The notes: a model not told the origin generated them from the letters alone. Positions 18,275 to 27,100 are shown, counted from the stretch's first letter. The stretch is 64,000 nucleotides of DNA from JANQIO01 sp965229625 (GCA_965229625.1 CBDDJJ010000001.1:186001-250000), one strand, 5' to 3'. Made by a program: numbers and translations.

Positions 18275-18886
18275 CTACTGGGCCCGGGCCCGCGCCAGTA
18301 CGCGGGCATCTCCCTGCCGGCAGGCGCTGTTGCTGTCCGGGCGCTCGGCTTCGTAGGCGGCCAGTTCCAGGCCGGGTGTGATCACGCTTTCAGCGTCGCT
18401 CCCGTCGGCTTCTTCGAGTTCGATGCCAAACCCGGCCAGGTAGTCGCGGGCAACCTCGAGTGCCGCGGGGATTTGCGCTTTCACCGCAGGGCGCAGGCTG
18501 CCGCCGTAATCTTCCAGTTCTACCGGCTGCACACCGATCAACAGCATGTTCTCGGCGCAATCGCCCAGCAGCTTGGCGCAGGCGATCACGTCCTGCAGGC
18601 CAGCCTGGTGCAGGCTGACCTTCTTGCCGGCCACGAAGGCCGGAATTTCGTCGTCAGCCACCACCCGGATGCTGCCGGGCGCGTCGCCAAAGTCCACCGC
18701 GTCAAAGATCACCACCGGGTTGTGCTCGCGGATCAGGTCCACCAGGTAGAGACCCTGGGTGCCGCCGTCGGCGACGGTCAGTTGTTCGGCAATGGAAAAA
18801 CGCTCGGCAAAGGCTTCGACGCAACGCACCCCGAAGCCTTCATCGGCCCACAGCAGGTTGCCCACGCCGAGTGCCAGCGCTTTCAT
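18275..18886 (-). CDS. hoxM: HoxM, large-subunit maturation endopeptidase
   Basis: A 203-residue nickel-dependent protease of the HyaD/HybD/HoxM family. GVGNLLWADEGFGVRCVEAF at the N-terminus carries the first acidic nickel ligand (Glu/Asp), IFDAVDFGD the second, and an LHQAGLQD-type His the third. It cuts the HoxG C-terminal extension after the His of DPCLACSTH once nickel is in place. It overlaps hoxZ by four bases. The tail after residue 165 is longer than in E. coli HyaD. Confidence 0.93.
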   Translation of the reverse strand: MKALALGVGNLLWADEGFGVRCVEAFAERFSIAEQLTVADGGTQGLYLVDLIREHNPVVIFDAVDFGDAPGSIRVVADDEIPAFVAGKKVSLHQAGLQDVIACAKLLGDCAENMLLIGVQPVELEDYGGSLRPAVKAQIPAALEVARDYLAGFGIELEEADGSDAESVITPGLELAAYEAERPDSNSACRQGDARVLARARAQ

Positions 18887-19632
18887 TCGCGATCATCCTT
18901 GAAGAAGCGCCAGCCGGAGATCATGGTGCTCACCAGGCTCTGGCGGCTCATGATGTCTTCGCGTACGGCGACATAAATATGAATCATCGCGAAGATGATA
19001 ATGATCCACATATTGACGTGGTGCACTGTATGCACCCAGAAGCTGTCCCCCAGTACTGCAAACACCCAGCCAAAGGCGCTGTACCACCAGGAGTCGATTC
19101 CCTGGCCCTCGGCATACAGGGCAAAGCCCGTGAAGATCGCCACAAAGATTGGTATGACAAACATGCAGAACATGGCGAGCTGGGCCAGCGGGTTGTGGCC
19201 GATGTATTTCTTGGGTGTCTTCGTGAGGAAGGCATACCACTTCACCTCGTGCCAGACCTCGCCCCACCAGCGCACACTCCATACCGGCGGCAGGAAAAGC
19301 TGGTGCGAGTGGTGGTTACCCATGAACGCCCAGGCGATGCGATAGAGCAGGGCCAGCGCGAGAACCTGCCCGACGGCGAAGTGGATCAGGCGGATGTAAC
19401 CGAACTGGAAGTTCTCCGAGGCCTCGCCCATGACCGACGCGGGTGGCGAGCCGATCAGGTAGCCGGTGATGCAGAGCACCACAATGCACAGTGCATTGAG
19501 CCAGTGCCAGAGTCGCAGTGGCGCCTCGTACACATAGACCTTTTCCGCCGGTGATTTGACCTCGGTGGAGGACTGGACCAGGGTGCCGAGAAAACCGCTG
19601 CTGCCCTCGGGCGCGTCTGTGGAGTCAGCCAT
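18883..19632 (-). CDS. hoxZ: HoxZ, cytochrome b subunit of the hydrogenase
   Basis: A 249-residue diheme cytochrome b of the HyaC/HupC/HoxZ family with four transmembrane helices. Histidines for heme are seen in RLWHWLNALCIVVLCITGY, IRLIHFAVGQVLALAL and the VHTVHHVNMWIIIIFAMIHIYVAV segment. It anchors the HoxKG dimer to the periplasmic face and passes electrons to quinone, so the enzyme feeds the respiratory chain. ATG at 19632 has AGGAGG eight bases upstream; hoxG ends 11 bases before. Confidence 0.94.
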   Translation of the reverse strand: MADSTDAPEGSSGFLGTLVQSSTEVKSPAEKVYVYEAPLRLWHWLNALCIVVLCITGYLIGSPPASVMGEASENFQFGYIRLIHFAVGQVLALALLYRIAWAFMGNHHSHQLFLPPVWSVRWWGEVWHEVKWYAFLTKTPKKYIGHNPLAQLAMFCMFVIPIFVAIFTGFALYAEGQGIDSWWYSAFGWVFAVLGDSFWVHTVHHVNMWIIIIFAMIHIYVAVREDIMSRQSLVSTMISGWRFFKDDRE

Positions 19633-19643
19633 GGCAATGCCTC

Positions 19644-21434
19644 CTAGCGAACCTTGATGTTCGCCAGCTCATCCCCGTCCGGACTCATCACATGAGTCGA
19701 GCAGGCGAGGCAGGGGTCAAAGGAGTGGATGGTGCGCAGGATTTCCAGCGGCTGCTCAGGATCAGCCATGGGCGTATCCATCAGCGAGGCCTCATAAGCG
19801 CCGATGTTGCCCTCGTTGTCACGGGGCCCGGCGTTCCAGGTGGTGGGTACCACCGCCTGGTAGTTCTCGATGCGCGTATCCTTGATGTGAATCCAGTGGC
19901 CGAGCGCACCGCGCGGCGCCTCGGTGAAACCGACACCCTTCACGTCGCTGGGCCAGGTCTTGGGGTCCCACTGCTGGGTATTGGCGGTGGCCACGTCGCC
20001 ATTGCGGATGTTGTTGATCAGCTTGTTGTAGAAGTGGTCCATCTTGTCCGCCGCCCACACACACTCGAGCCCCCGCGCCGCCGTACGGCCCAGGGTGGAG
20101 AACAGGGCGGTGACGGGCAGGTCGAGGTCGGTGAGTACCTTGTCTACCGGTTCCTTGAACTCCGGGTTGCCCTGGGCGTAACCGATGATGTAGCGCGCCA
20201 GGGGACCCACTTCCATGGGATTGCCCTTCCAGCGCGGGCTCTTGATCCAGGAGTACTTGGCGTCTTCGTCCAGTTCCTCGAGATGGGTCTTGGTGCCCTT
20301 GGCGTTGGGGCCCAGCTCGAAGTTGGGCTCGGTGACACCGTCCCAGGGGTGCAGGCCGATGCTCTCGTCGGCGTAGCTGTACCAGGAGTGGGGCACGAAC
20401 TCCTGTATCTCTTCGGGATTGCGCTGGTCGACCTCGTGAATCTCGGCCAGGTTGCCGTTGAGAATCGCCCCGCGCGGCAGCAGCAGGTTGTCTGCCGAGT
20501 AGTCGTTGGCGTGCTCCGGGATATCGCCGTAGGACATCACGTTCTGGCCGGAGATACCGCCGCCGTAGGTCCAGTCCTTGTAGAAGGAGGCGATGGCCAG
20601 CAGGTCCGGCAGGTAGACCTGCTCGGAGAACTGGCGGCACTGGTCGATGATGCGTTTCACATGGGCCAGGCGCTCGATGTTAATGGCGCCGACCGCGCCG
20701 GTATCCGACACGTTGATGGGGCAGGGCACGCCGCCCACCAGCCAGTTCGGATGTGGATTTTTTCCTCCAAATATCGTGTGTATCTTCTTGATTTCCTTTT
20801 GGAAATCCAATGCCTCCAGGTAGTGCGCGGTGGCCATCAGGTTGGCTTCCGGCGGTAGCTTGTAAGCCGGGTGGCCCCAGTAGGCGTTGCGGAACAGGCC
20901 GAGCTGGCCGGACTCCACGAACTTCTTGAGGCGGGTCTGCAGGTCCTTGAAATAACCCGGCGAGGACTTGGGCCAGTTGGAAATCGACTGGGCCAGTTCG
21001 CTGGTGGCCTTGGGGTCCGCTGACAGGCCCGAGACAACGTCCACCCAGTCCAGCGCGTGCAGGTGATAGAAGTGCACGATGTGGTCGTGTACCTGCAGGG
21101 TGAGCTGCATCAGGTTGCGGATAGTATTCGCGTTCTCGGGGACGTCGATGTTGAGGGCGTCTTCCACGGCGCGCACTGAAGTCAGCGCGTGGGTGCCGGT
21201 GCACACACCGCAGATGCGCTGGGTAAAGGCCCAGGCATCGCGTGGGTCGCGGCCCTTGAGGATCACTTCGAGGCCGCGCCACATGGTACCGGTGGATACC
21301 GCATTGCGGATGATGTTGTCGTCGTCGACGTTCACCTCGATGCGCAGGTGGCCCTCAATACGGGTGATCGGGTCGACCACCACCCGCTTGCCGGAATTGT
21401 CGAGGGTAAATCCGTTGGGTGTCTGAATCGCCAT
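19644..21434 (-). CDS. hoxG: HoxG, [NiFe] hydrogenase large subunit
   Basis: A 596-residue catalytic subunit. The N-terminal NiFe cysteines are in RICGVC (C75, C78) and the C-terminal pair in DPCLACSTH (C575, C578, His581). The 15 residues after His581 form the extension removed by HoxM, the same length as in Ralstonia. The sequence is full length and uninterrupted. It is co-transcribed after hoxK (three-base gap), and the complex is exported folded through the Tat signal of HoxK. Confidence 0.97.
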   Translation of the reverse strand: MAIQTPNGFTLDNSGKRVVVDPITRIEGHLRIEVNVDDDNIIRNAVSTGTMWRGLEVILKGRDPRDAWAFTQRICGVCTGTHALTSVRAVEDALNIDVPENANTIRNLMQLTLQVHDHIVHFYHLHALDWVDVVSGLSADPKATSELAQSISNWPKSSPGYFKDLQTRLKKFVESGQLGLFRNAYWGHPAYKLPPEANLMATAHYLEALDFQKEIKKIHTIFGGKNPHPNWLVGGVPCPINVSDTGAVGAINIERLAHVKRIIDQCRQFSEQVYLPDLLAIASFYKDWTYGGGISGQNVMSYGDIPEHANDYSADNLLLPRGAILNGNLAEIHEVDQRNPEEIQEFVPHSWYSYADESIGLHPWDGVTEPNFELGPNAKGTKTHLEELDEDAKYSWIKSPRWKGNPMEVGPLARYIIGYAQGNPEFKEPVDKVLTDLDLPVTALFSTLGRTAARGLECVWAADKMDHFYNKLINNIRNGDVATANTQQWDPKTWPSDVKGVGFTEAPRGALGHWIHIKDTRIENYQAVVPTTWNAGPRDNEGNIGAYEASLMDTPMADPEQPLEILRTIHSFDPCLACSTHVMSPDGDELANIKVR

Positions 21435-21437
21435 GGC

Positions 21438-22547
21438 TTATACCCCCTCTGACTCGGTCTTGCTCTTGTAGTCCTCGGCCGGGTTGGCGCGGGCCCGTTT
21501 CAGCGCCGACGCTGCGGCGTGGGCCGCAATGGCCGTGCCGATGACACCGGCGGCGCCAAGGCCGAGCTGGTCGGCGTTGGCCTCCACACCCAGCGGGGTC
21601 TGCACGTCCGCCAGGCGCTCGTAGAAGGGGCCGTTGTCCCAGAAGTTCTCCTCGGAGCAGCCGATACAGCCGTGGCCGGACTCGATCGGGAAGGACACGC
21701 CACCGTTCCAGCGCGTGGTGGAGCAGGCGTTGTAAGTTGTGGGGCCACGGCAGCCCATCTTGTACAGGCAGTAGCCGCGGCGCGCGTTCTCGTCATCCCA
21801 GCTCTCGGCAAACTGGCCGGCGTCGAAGTGGGGCCGGCGATAGCACTTGTCGTGGATGCGCTGCCCGTAGAACATTTCCGGGCGGCCGATGCGGTCCAGC
21901 GGTGGCACGCGGCCGAAGGTGAGCATGTAGGTCACCACGCCGGTCATCACCTCGGGAATGGGCGGGCAGCCCGGCACCTTCACGATCGGCTTGTCCTTGA
22001 TCACTTCGTGGATGGGGGTGGCCGCGGTCGGGTTGGGGCGGGCGGCCTGCACACAGCCGTTGGAGGCACAGGAACCCCAGGCAATGATGGCCGAGGCACC
22101 AGCCGCCATTTCCTTGAGCTGCTCGACGAAGGGACGGCCGCCGACAATGCAGTACATGCCATCTTCGTTGAGCGGCGGGTTGCCCTCGACCGCGAGGATG
22201 TACTCGCCGTAGCTTTCTTCCAGGGTTTCCTCGAGGATTTTCTCGGCCTGGTGGCCCGCCGAGGCCATCAGCGTGTGGGAGTAGTCCAGGGACAGCATGG
22301 ACAGCACCACGTCCGATGCCAGCGGGTGCCCGGAGCGGATAAAGCTCTCGGAGCAGCAGGTACACTCAAGGCCATTGAGCCAGATCACCGGTGTTCGGCG
22401 TTTGGTCTCCATGGCGTGGGCGATCTTGGGAGCGAAGGCAGGTCCGAGGCCCAGCGAGGCCGCGGTCAGGGAACAAAACTTGTTGAAGGAACGTCGACTG
22501 ATGCCTTGCTGGCGGAATACCTCGTAGAACGTCTGTGGCTTACCCAT
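21438..22547 (-). CDS. hoxK: HoxK, [NiFe] hydrogenase small subunit, oxygen-tolerant type
   Basis: A 369-residue precursor. The Tat signal has SRRSFNKF at 17-24 and a likely cut after AHA45. In mature numbering the proximal-cluster cysteines are 17, 19 and 20 (in ECTCCSES), 115 and 120 (in WGSCASNGC) and 149 (in VPGC). The two extra cysteines, 19 and 120, are the hallmark of the [4Fe-3S] proximal cluster of oxygen-tolerant membrane-bound hydrogenases (Ralstonia MBH, E. coli Hyd-1). Medial and distal cluster ligands are present toward the C-terminus, which ends in a hydrophobic anchor helix (about 325-350). It is the first gene of the operon. Confidence 0.97.
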   Translation of the reverse strand: MGKPQTFYEVFRQQGISRRSFNKFCSLTAASLGLGPAFAPKIAHAMETKRRTPVIWLNGLECTCCSESFIRSGHPLASDVVLSMLSLDYSHTLMASAGHQAEKILEETLEESYGEYILAVEGNPPLNEDGMYCIVGGRPFVEQLKEMAAGASAIIAWGSCASNGCVQAARPNPTAATPIHEVIKDKPIVKVPGCPPIPEVMTGVVTYMLTFGRVPPLDRIGRPEMFYGQRIHDKCYRRPHFDAGQFAESWDDENARRGYCLYKMGCRGPTTYNACSTTRWNGGVSFPIESGHGCIGCSEENFWDNGPFYERLADVQTPLGVEANADQLGLGAAGVIGTAIAAHAAASALKRARANPAEDYKSKTESEGV

Positions 22548-22655
22548 ACTAAACCCCGGGTCTTTTTGTATTTGATCTTATGGGGTGAAGCTAGCAGAGG
22601 CACCTGTCCGAGGTCCCTGTACAAATCCTCAACAAAGGCGTTTTCGGGGGCTTTA

Positions 22656-22669
22656 TTGATCCCCGTCAA
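22656..22669. promoter_or_regulatory. FNR/ANR-like operator between hoxK and the transporter gene
   Basis: The palindrome TTGATCCCCGTCAA matches the FNR consensus TTGAT-N4-ATCAA at nine of ten defined bases. It lies in the 169-base region between the divergent hoxK (start 22547) and transporter (start 22717). No convincing -10 hexamer was found at the class II distance in either direction, so which gene it controls is not settled; both are possible. Confidence 0.5.
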
Positions 22670-22716
22670 CTTACTTCCTCTACCCATTTGGACGCCCTTG
22701 GACCAGACTGTCAGGC

Positions 22717-23355
22717 ATGATTTTTGACAACCCGGAAATTCTGGCGCTACTGCTGAGTGCGGCGGGCATAGCGTTTACCCACACCCTGATGGGCCCCGAC
22801 CACTACCTGCCCTTCGTCGCGATGGCCGTGGAGCGGCGCTGGAGCTGGCACAGGTTGCTGGGCATTACCCTGCTGTGCGGTTCGGTACACCTGATTGGTT
22901 CTGTACTGCTGGGTGCCCTGGGGATTGCCATGCAGGCGGAAATTTCCGGGCTGGTGGCGATTGAATCCGTGCGGGGCGAGCTGGCGGCGTGGCTGCTACT
23001 GAGTGCGGGACTGGTCTACCTGGCCTGGGGCCTGCGCCAGGCCGGCAAGCAGCATGTACATCGCCACAGCGGTTCCCGCCAGAAGTGGGTGATCTTTATT
23101 ATTTTTGTTCTCGGCCCCTGCGAACCGCTGATTCCGCTGCTGATGTACCCGGCGGCCACCGCCAGCGTGGCCGGTGTCGTCGCCGTGACCGTGGTATTTG
23201 GCGCAGTCACCGTGTTCACCATGTTGATGGCGGTATCGCTCAGCTACTTCAGCCTGCGGCAGGTGCATTTCCCACGTATGCAGCGCTACGGCCACGCCCT
23301 GTCGGGCGCGACCCTCAGTGGCTGCGGCGCGGCGATGCTGTTCCTGGGACTCTAG
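22717..23355 (+). CDS. UreH/SafE-type membrane transporter, candidate nickel importer
   Basis: A 212-residue protein with about six transmembrane helices. TM1 holds HTLMGPDHYLPF, which resembles the His-x4-Asp-His nickel signature of NicO/NiCoT carriers but with one extra residue, and matches the UreH-like/TauE-SafE group. A HVHRHS stretch sits in the central cytoplasmic loop and could bind metal. It is divergent from the hydrogenase operon and shares its promoter region, so nickel supply to HypA/HypB is the obvious inferred role. Its ribosome binding site is weak. Confidence 0.72.
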   Translation: MIFDNPEILALLLSAAGIAFTHTLMGPDHYLPFVAMAVERRWSWHRLLGITLLCGSVHLIGSVLLGALGIAMQAEISGLVAIESVRGELAAWLLLSAGLVYLAWGLRQAGKQHVHRHSGSRQKWVIFIIFVLGPCEPLIPLLMYPAATASVAGVVAVTVVFGAVTVFTMLMAVSLSYFSLRQVHFPRMQRYGHALSGATLSGCGAAMLFLGL

Positions 23356-23385
23356 GCGGGACTTACAAGCCGGGGGCAGTGGTCC

Positions 23386-23739
23386 CTATTCATCCAGGAT
23401 CATCTGGAAACTCCCGTAAATCAGGCGCATGCCGTCGAAGGGCATGGGGTTGTTGTCCGGGTGCAGGCGCTCGTCCACCATCGCCTTTTCCATGCCGGCC
23501 TCCCGCGCCTCCTTGGAGGGCCAGGCGACCCAGGAGAACACCACGACTTCATCCGGCTGGCGCTTGACGGCCTGGTGGAAACTGGTCTGCTCGCCCTCAG
23601 GGACGTCGTCCCCCCAACACTCGACGACGCGGGACGCCCCGCAGTCCTTGAAGACCTCGGCGGCGAGGCGGGCGTGTTCAAGGTAAGCATCCTTGTTGGC
23701 GGCCGGCACGGCGCCTACGAATCCATCGACGTATTCCAT
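23386..23739 (-). CDS. DUF1428 (YbaA-like) protein
   Basis: A 117-residue dimeric alpha-beta barrel family protein of unknown function. Family features are MEYVDGFVGAVP at the start, VVECWGDDVPEGEQTSF, VVFSWVAWPSKEARE and PMPFDGMRLIYGSF near the end. I took ATG at 23739, with GGGAG eight bases upstream, rather than the in-frame GTG at 23754. It converges on the transporter gene. Confidence 0.87.
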   Translation of the reverse strand: MEYVDGFVGAVPAANKDAYLEHARLAAEVFKDCGASRVVECWGDDVPEGEQTSFHQAVKRQPDEVVVFSWVAWPSKEAREAGMEKAMVDERLHPDNNPMPFDGMRLIYGSFQMILDE

Positions 23740-23888
23740 GCGTTGATCTCCCACTGGTGCTTTGCCTTGAGCTTAGTACACAGGGCGTGGATTTCGCACA
23801 CTAATAGCTCTCCTGGTCACATCCCTGCAGTATGTATCCGTTGATCTACACTAGCCTTGATAATATAAAGCTCCGAAAGGGAATTGAG

Positions 23889-24722
23889 ATGGTATGGGGA
23901 ACTCGCTTCGATGATGGGGTAAAGGTTCAGTATTGGATCGCCCGAAATGATCCCTACGATCCCGAAGTACACATCCACAACCCGCCCGCCGCCGACTTAC
24001 CTATCACGGACGAAATTCTCCTCTATGACGAGAATATGGGAATACGTCGAGGAAGCGGCGGAGGCCGTGGGCGGTTTGGCGGCGTGGACAGCCCCTGGCG
24101 CGACCGCTGGGAGACGGTCAAGAACATTGCCTTCGGTCAAGGGGGTTACCGTAAAGTTACCTGCCTACAGCCCCCCGACAAAAGCACTAATGGACGCCAG
24201 AAAGTGGTGTGGAGTAATGCTCTGCGTAAGGACGCAGGCGGTGTGATGGGAAAGGCAATCAATGGAACCGGCTCGCTATCGGCCTCAGATTACGTTCGCC
24301 ATGTAAACTCAGAGTGGTCTAAAACAGTGTTTGCCATATCCAACCCTGATGATTACGAGTGGTGCCATTTATGGGGCCATGGACTGGGCGGAGATGAAAC
24401 GCCCGAAAACTTGGTAGCCGGCACTCATGCATGTAACACCGAGCAGCTGGAAATTGAATCGTGGCTCCGCGACAAAGCTGCACGAAGAACCTACTTGCAT
24501 ATTGAGGTTCGTGCGCAAATTGCCAAGAACGGACCTCCATACCATCTGGCGGAGATGATTGAATACAAGGTTTATGCTGCCGGGGAGTCTGACCCGGGGG
24601 GCTTGCTCTACACCAAGTGTATCAATGCCCGCCGCCCCAACGAGCCTTCGAAGGAAGAGAGGAGGAGGACGTGGGATGAACTGGATCGAGCTTTTCAACT
24701 CTACAATCGAAAAAATGTTTGA
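23889..24722 (+). CDS. Possible His-Me finger (HNH-like) nuclease domain protein
   Basis: A 277-residue protein I do not recognise as a whole. Residues 160-190 carry a histidine/asparagine pattern, H160-x3-H164, N174, H180, N183 and E190, around HLWGHGLGG and ENLVAGTHACN, reminiscent of His-Me finger nucleases found in bacterial toxins. The C-terminus (about 205-277) is predicted alpha/beta. No signal peptide, repeats or trafficking domain are seen. ATG at 23889 has AGGGA seven bases upstream; 23832 is a longer alternative. Base composition looks lower in GC than its neighbours, and it stands alone, suggesting transfer. Nuclease function is inference only. Confidence 0.5.
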   Translation: MVWGTRFDDGVKVQYWIARNDPYDPEVHIHNPPAADLPITDEILLYDENMGIRRGSGGGRGRFGGVDSPWRDRWETVKNIAFGQGGYRKVTCLQPPDKSTNGRQKVVWSNALRKDAGGVMGKAINGTGSLSASDYVRHVNSEWSKTVFAISNPDDYEWCHLWGHGLGGDETPENLVAGTHACNTEQLEIESWLRDKAARRTYLHIEVRAQIAKNGPPYHLAEMIEYKVYAAGESDPGGLLYTKCINARRPNEPSKEERRRTWDELDRAFQLYNRKNV

Positions 24723-24786
24723 GGAGGCCCCGGCGTAGCCGATAGTCGATTTGGCGTGCCGGGCGGAAAGAACTGGATTCGGTACC

Positions 24787-25248
24787 CTAGTGCTGGTCGT
24801 CACTTCCGGTGTTGTATTCGCCATCCATGATCGCGTAAAACCAGCCTGTCTCCCCCGACGCGGCATAGTCATCGGCATCGGACAGCAACTCGCGGCGCAC
24901 ATCCTCCACGCTGCCTTCCTCCACGTAGTCGACTTCGATAGAGCTGAACCCGTGCTCCCGCTCAAACTCGTCCTCCTCGTTGACGAAGTCCTCTCGCCAG
25001 ACAAGAACCTTGCAGTCGCTGGCCACGGGTACGTTCACATAGTGCTGCGCTTCGCTGAGTCGTTGCCTGAGGGCATCCCGGGTTTCAGGATCTTTGGCGA
25101 ACATGACCCAGGTGTTGGCGCGCGGCGCCCTGAGCGCTTTTACATCGGCCCGTTGCTCGTCTGACAGTGCGAACGCGGTGGTGACAGCATCTTCCAGGTC
25201 GTCGAACCAGACCACGAGATTTGGATGTTCCATCCACGATGCTGTCAT
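24787..25248 (-). CDS. Acidic protein of unknown function
   Basis: A 153-residue, strongly acidic soluble protein with no motif I recognise. It has two aromatic strands (HPNLVVWFDDLEDAV and CKVLVWREDFV) and a C-terminal DADDYAASGETGWFYAIMDGEY segment. ATG at 25248 is preferred over the long upstream frame, which would run into the divergent promoter; an ATG at 25233 is also possible. It is convergent with the nuclease-like gene and divergent from the TPR gene. Whether it inhibits the nuclease-like protein is untested and the convergent layout argues against a classic pair. Confidence 0.6.
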   Translation of the reverse strand: MTASWMEHPNLVVWFDDLEDAVTTAFALSDEQRADVKALRAPRANTWVMFAKDPETRDALRQRLSEAQHYVNVPVASDCKVLVWREDFVNEEDEFEREHGFSSIEVDYVEEGSVEDVRRELLSDADDYAASGETGWFYAIMDGEYNTGSDDQH

Positions 25249-25401
25249 ATCCCACTCACCTGCGGTGTGATCAAAAAGCGTGGGTTCGAGTATAGATGGT
25301 CGAGAACCTGTGATTGCAGGTGATTCATCCTTGAAGCTGGACGCCCCGGCAGTTTCGCCGGTTTCTGCTATGCTCTTTGCACCCACAAGGGAGGCTGTAC
25401 G

Positions 25402-27036
25402 ATGTCAGATTATTTCGATCTGGGCAGTTATAGTCGCCCAGCAAGTAGTGTCCCCGTAGCGCAAACCTGGTTTGATCGCGGCCTGGTGTGGCTGTTCGCC
25501 TATAACCATGAAGAGGCCATCGAGTGTTTCGAAAAAGCCCGGGAGGCTGACCCGGCCTGCGCGCTGGCTCACTGGGGAATCGCCTACGCAATCGGCCCAA
25601 ACTACAACAAGCCCTGGGAAGTGTTCACACCGGAAGAGAAAGGGCCGGCCCTGGAGCGGGCCCACCAGGCGCTGCAGGCGGGGCTGGCCCTGGAGAACGC
25701 CAAACCGCTGGAGCGAGCGCTTCTGCAGGCCCTTGCATCACGTTATCCCACGGATCCTGAAATAGAGGATTACCAGCCCTTCAACGACGGCTTCGCGGCG
25801 GCCATGCAGCCAGTCTATGAGGCCAGTCCGGATGACCTGGATATCGCTTTTGCTTACGCCGAGGCGATGATGAACCGCACACCCTGGCAGCTCTGGGACT
25901 TTCACAGGGGCGTGCCCAACCCCGATGCCTCAACCCCAGAGGCAATGGCGGTTCTCGAGCGGGCCTTCGATGAGACGCCCGGTGCCTGGGATCACCCGGG
26001 CCTTCTGCACATGTACATACACCTGATGGAGATGTCCCCACATCCGGAGCGCGCGCTGCGCCACGGCGACCGCTTGAAGGACCTGGTGCCGGATGCGGGC
26101 CACCTGGTGCACATGGCCACCCATATCGACGTGTTATGTGGCGAGTATCAAAACGTTCTCTGCCGCAACCTTGAGGCGGCGGACGTCGACGACAAGTTCA
26201 AGGCGTATGCGGGAGCGGAGAACTTCTATGCGCTCTACCGCATCCACAACCTGCATTTCGCTTTCTACGGTGCGATGTTCCTCGGCCAGAAGGCGGCGGC
26301 TATCGATGCTGTCGTTCGCCTGCGTGACGAAGTGCCGGATGAAGTTGTGCGCTCCTACCCGGATATCTTCGAGACCTTCGTGGCGGCAGCGCCGCATGTC
26401 TACATCCGTTTCGGACTGTGGTCAGAGATCCTCGAGCTGGAACAACCCGAAGACAAAGAGCTCTACGTCACGACGAACGCGCTGATTTACTATGCCAAGG
26501 CGGTGGCCCTGGCCAATCTCGGCCGCCACGAAGAGGCCGAGGCGACGATGGCAGATTTCACTGCCGCCTATGCCGAGGTACCGGACAGCCGCATGCTCTT
26601 CAACAACAAGGCGCGGGACGTGCTTGCGATAGCTGAAGAAATGATGAAGGGCGAAATCGCCTTCAAGGCGGGTCGTCGTGATGAAGGCCTGGCCTATCTT
26701 CGCAAGGCCGTGGAACTGGATGACAACCTGGAGTATGAGGAGCCCTGGTCCTGGCCGCAGCCGACGCGCCACGCCCTGGGTGCGCTGCTGATGGAAGCCG
26801 GCGGCTACGAAGAGGCCGAAGCCGTTTACCGGGCAGACCTCGGCCTGGATGGAAAACTGCCGCGCCCCAGCCAGCACCCACGAAACGTCTGGGCGCTGCA
26901 TGGTCTGCACGAATGCCTGGCGCGACGCGGTGAAACCGTCGAGCTGCCACACGTGAAACTGCTGATGGACCAGGCGATTGCCCGCGCCGACATTCCGATC
27001 AGGGCCAGTTGCCTGTGCCGGGCCGCAGCGGCCTAG
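25402..27036 (+). CDS. Tetratricopeptide-repeat protein, cytosolic
   Basis: A 544-residue soluble protein made of TPR-like helix pairs. The N-terminus (LVWLFAYNHEEAIECFEKAREADPACALAHWGIAYAIGPNYNKPW, about 29-72) is a conserved TPR signature in a widespread family that lacks a known function; a central region is rich in His and aromatic residues (HMYIHLMEMSPHPERAL, HMATHIDVLCG). AGGGAGG precedes the ATG. No signal peptide. It is isolated between intergenic regions, so the partner is unknown. Confidence 0.85.
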   Translation: MSDYFDLGSYSRPASSVPVAQTWFDRGLVWLFAYNHEEAIECFEKAREADPACALAHWGIAYAIGPNYNKPWEVFTPEEKGPALERAHQALQAGLALENAKPLERALLQALASRYPTDPEIEDYQPFNDGFAAAMQPVYEASPDDLDIAFAYAEAMMNRTPWQLWDFHRGVPNPDASTPEAMAVLERAFDETPGAWDHPGLLHMYIHLMEMSPHPERALRHGDRLKDLVPDAGHLVHMATHIDVLCGEYQNVLCRNLEAADVDDKFKAYAGAENFYALYRIHNLHFAFYGAMFLGQKAAAIDAVVRLRDEVPDEVVRSYPDIFETFVAAAPHVYIRFGLWSEILELEQPEDKELYVTTNALIYYAKAVALANLGRHEEAEATMADFTAAYAEVPDSRMLFNNKARDVLAIAEEMMKGEIAFKAGRRDEGLAYLRKAVELDDNLEYEEPWSWPQPTRHALGALLMEAGGYEEAEAVYRADLGLDGKLPRPSQHPRNVWALHGLHECLARRGETVELPHVKLLMDQAIARADIPIRASCLCRAAAA

Positions 27037-27079
27037 ACTGAGTGAACACACCAGGGTGTTCGCGGCCGATGTCGCCTGT

Positions 27080-27100
27080 TTTCAGCCTGCGGGGCTGAAA
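27080..27100 (+). terminator. Hairpin after the TPR gene
   Basis: A perfect 8-bp stem, TTTCAGCC/GGCTGAAA, with a 5-base loop, 44 bases after the stop at 27036. No clean T tract follows, so it may be a weak or Rho-assisted terminator, or an mRNA end-stabilising hairpin. Confidence 0.45.

Noticed and set aside
22561..22716. Sigma-54 promoter for the hydrogenase operon
   Set aside because: No TGGCAC-N5-TTGC match at usual spacing was found on either strand in this region.
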